Shown in pieces: positions 62,849 through 64,000 of a stretch of 64,000 nt of DNA. The stretch lies in the NCBI GenBank assembly GCA_026390435.1, contig JAPLFY010000105.1:1-64000 (forward strand), in the 5' to 3' direction. Numbering within the stretch: the first letter of the stretch is position 1; each line of letters starts with the position of its first letter. Position numbers and translations under genes: made by a program. Below the pieces are notes generated by a model that did not search any database, had not been told where the DNA came from, and was given only the letters and a program-made list of their open reading frames with translations. The DNA is from Pseudomonadota bacterium. GTDB lineage: Bacteria > Bdellovibrionota_B > Oligoflexia > Oligoflexales > CAIYRB01.

Positions 62849-64000
62849 ATGAGTAGCTACGGGAATTTACATAGATTTGTCTCAGCCACTAAACGCTTAG
62901 CCTTAGTCGTGACGACGTTAGGCATGACCATAAATTGTCAGACCGTTTCGAAATCTGTGACAAAAATAACTAAATCCGAAAAAGTGTCTCTGGTGCCTTT
63001 GCCACTTACAAAAGGTGCAGCGACACCTCGGGCTTTGCATACCAGTCTATGGACCGGTAGCGGCATGGTCATTTGGGGCGGACTGGTCGATCAAAAGGCA
63101 GAGAAAGCCGATATGGCTGGCGGCGTTTACTATCCGAGTACGGACCGCTGGTATCCAGTTAAGCGCACGGAACTTGGTTCGCGCTACTTCCATACGGCAA
63201 TTTGGGACGGCCACATGATGGTGGCTTGGGGAGGTGTTGATGCTGCAACGGGTACGCCAACGGCCAGTGGATTTCGCATGGACCCGAGTGAAGACGGCTG
63301 GAACGAAGTGAATGAGAAAGAGGCTCCTTCGGCTAGATCTGGCCATAGTGCGGTTTGGACTGGCGATCAGATGATAGTGTGGGGCGGAACAGGTGAAGCT
63401 GAGCAGTTCCTGAATGATGGCGGATTTTACAACTCCGCCGCTGATACCTGGAAGAAAATAAAGTCTGAGGGTGCGCCTTCGCCTCGTGCTTTTCATAGCG
63501 CAATTTGGACCGGCAAAAAAATGCTGGTTTGGGGTGGTGGCGATTATGAATCATGGTTGAATACGGGCGGCGTCTTCGACGTGGCCTCGGGTAAATGGAA
63601 GTCGATGAGTGCTGTCGGTGCACCGTCGCCACGCATTAGCCATTCTGCAGTCTGGACGGGCTCCGAGATGATTGTTTGGGGCGGGCGAGATGCAGATAAT
63701 TATCAACTCAGTGATGGGTACAGCTACAACCCTGAGACTGACACTTGGGCAGCTTTACCAAAGGTGCCCGGTAATTTTAGTGCGCGCGAACTACATACTG
63801 CGGTTTGGACCGGGCAGGCGATGGTCATCTGGGGAGGTCACGATGGCAACAAGACTCTTAATAACGGTGCTGTGTTTGATCCGAAGAACCAAAGCTGGAG
63901 AGTTTTAGTCTCTAAAGACAAAGGTGCTGCGAGATACATGCATACGGCTGTCTGGACTGGGCAGGAGATGCTGATTTTCGGAGGTAAGGGATCGGATCAG
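62849..64000 (+). CDS. Kelch-repeat beta-propeller lipoprotein (3' end outside window)
   Basis: ATG 62849 has AGAGGAGGA upstream and the frame is open to base 64000 (384 codons so far). Lipobox MTINC (Cys30). From residue 60 on, Kelch-like blades of about 50 residues recur with core HTAVWTGQAMVIWGG: ALHTSLWTGSGMVIWGG, FHTAIWDGHMMVAWGG, GHSAVWTGDQMIVWGG, FHSAIWTGKKMLVWGG, SHSAVWTGSEMIVWGG, then two more. Seven blades would be a full propeller. Such domains bind proteins or sugars. Ligand unknown. The blade count cannot be completed here. Confidence 0.85.
   Translation, partial: MSSYGNLHRFVSATKRLALVVTTLGMTINCQTVSKSVTKITKSEKVSLVPLPLTKGAATPRALHTSLWTGSGMVIWGGLVDQKAEKADMAGGVYYPSTDRWYPVKRTELGSRYFHTAIWDGHMMVAWGGVDAATGTPTASGFRMDPSEDGWNEVNEKEAPSARSGHSAVWTGDQMIVWGGTGEAEQFLNDGGFYNSAADTWKKIKSEGAPSPRAFHSAIWTGKKMLVWGGGDYESWLNTGGVFDVASGKWKSMSAVGAPSPRISHSAVWTGSEMIVWGGRDADNYQLSDGYSYNPETDTWAALPKVPGNFSARELHTAVWTGQAMVIWGGHDGNKTLNNGAVFDPKNQSWRVLVSKDKGAARYMHTAVWTGQEMLIFGGKGSDQ

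Overview
The window reads as chromosome of a Gram-negative, flagellated, secretion-rich bacterium of roughly 50% GC. The density of lipoproteins, small beta-barrel outer-membrane proteins, trypsin-like proteases and c-type haem proteins, together with a haem A synthase, suggests Bdellovibrionota/Oligoflexia or a nearby former deltaproteobacterial lineage. That placement is inference; no rRNA is present. The only RNA gene found is a tRNA-Cys near 30.6 kb.

Layout: 1-5.6 kb is decayed mobile-type DNA (a frameshifted IS91-type transposase, a frameshifted barrel gene, an intact DUF4143 ATPase and the 3' remnant of another) around a divergent hemF. 5.7-8.9 kb is a four-gene operon made of two protease/barrel pairs, whose protease parts share a linker but end in different C-terminal domains, one of them phospholipase A2-like. 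9-18 kb is mostly household genes: a dihaem protein with YceI, a 2OG oxygenase, BipA, an SGNH hydrolase, haem A synthase, and a methyltransferase/FAD enzyme pair. 18-34 kb mixes outer-membrane proteins, lipoproteins, HutD, a GreA-like factor, YcgN, an MFS carrier, a second YceI, an RRM protein, an exported KatG and a DUF3443 lipoprotein. 34-37 kb is a three-gene ABC exporter. 37-49 kb has lipoproteins, an HD-GYP phosphodiesterase, a toxin-antitoxin pair, an M20 amidohydrolase, an alpha/beta hydrolase and an NdvA-like exporter. 50-64 kb is almost wholly lipoproteins, plus an HTH-GTPase-ACP-like fusion and two tandem SpoIIE phosphatases.

The most striking regulatory signal is a recurrent promoter matching the flagellar sigma-28 (FliA) consensus, TAAAGTTT-N11/12-GCCGATAA. 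Twelve usable copies lie upstream of exported-protein genes from 19.9 kb to the right edge; eleven of these first genes encode predicted lipoproteins. No copy was seen before the household genes. The genes may therefore form a sigma-28-controlled programme of cell-surface lipoproteins (haem-binding, VWA, lectin-like, alpha-solenoid, Kelch propeller, protease), perhaps switched on with motility. Everything here was read by eye; no similarity search, motif scan or signal-peptide program was run.
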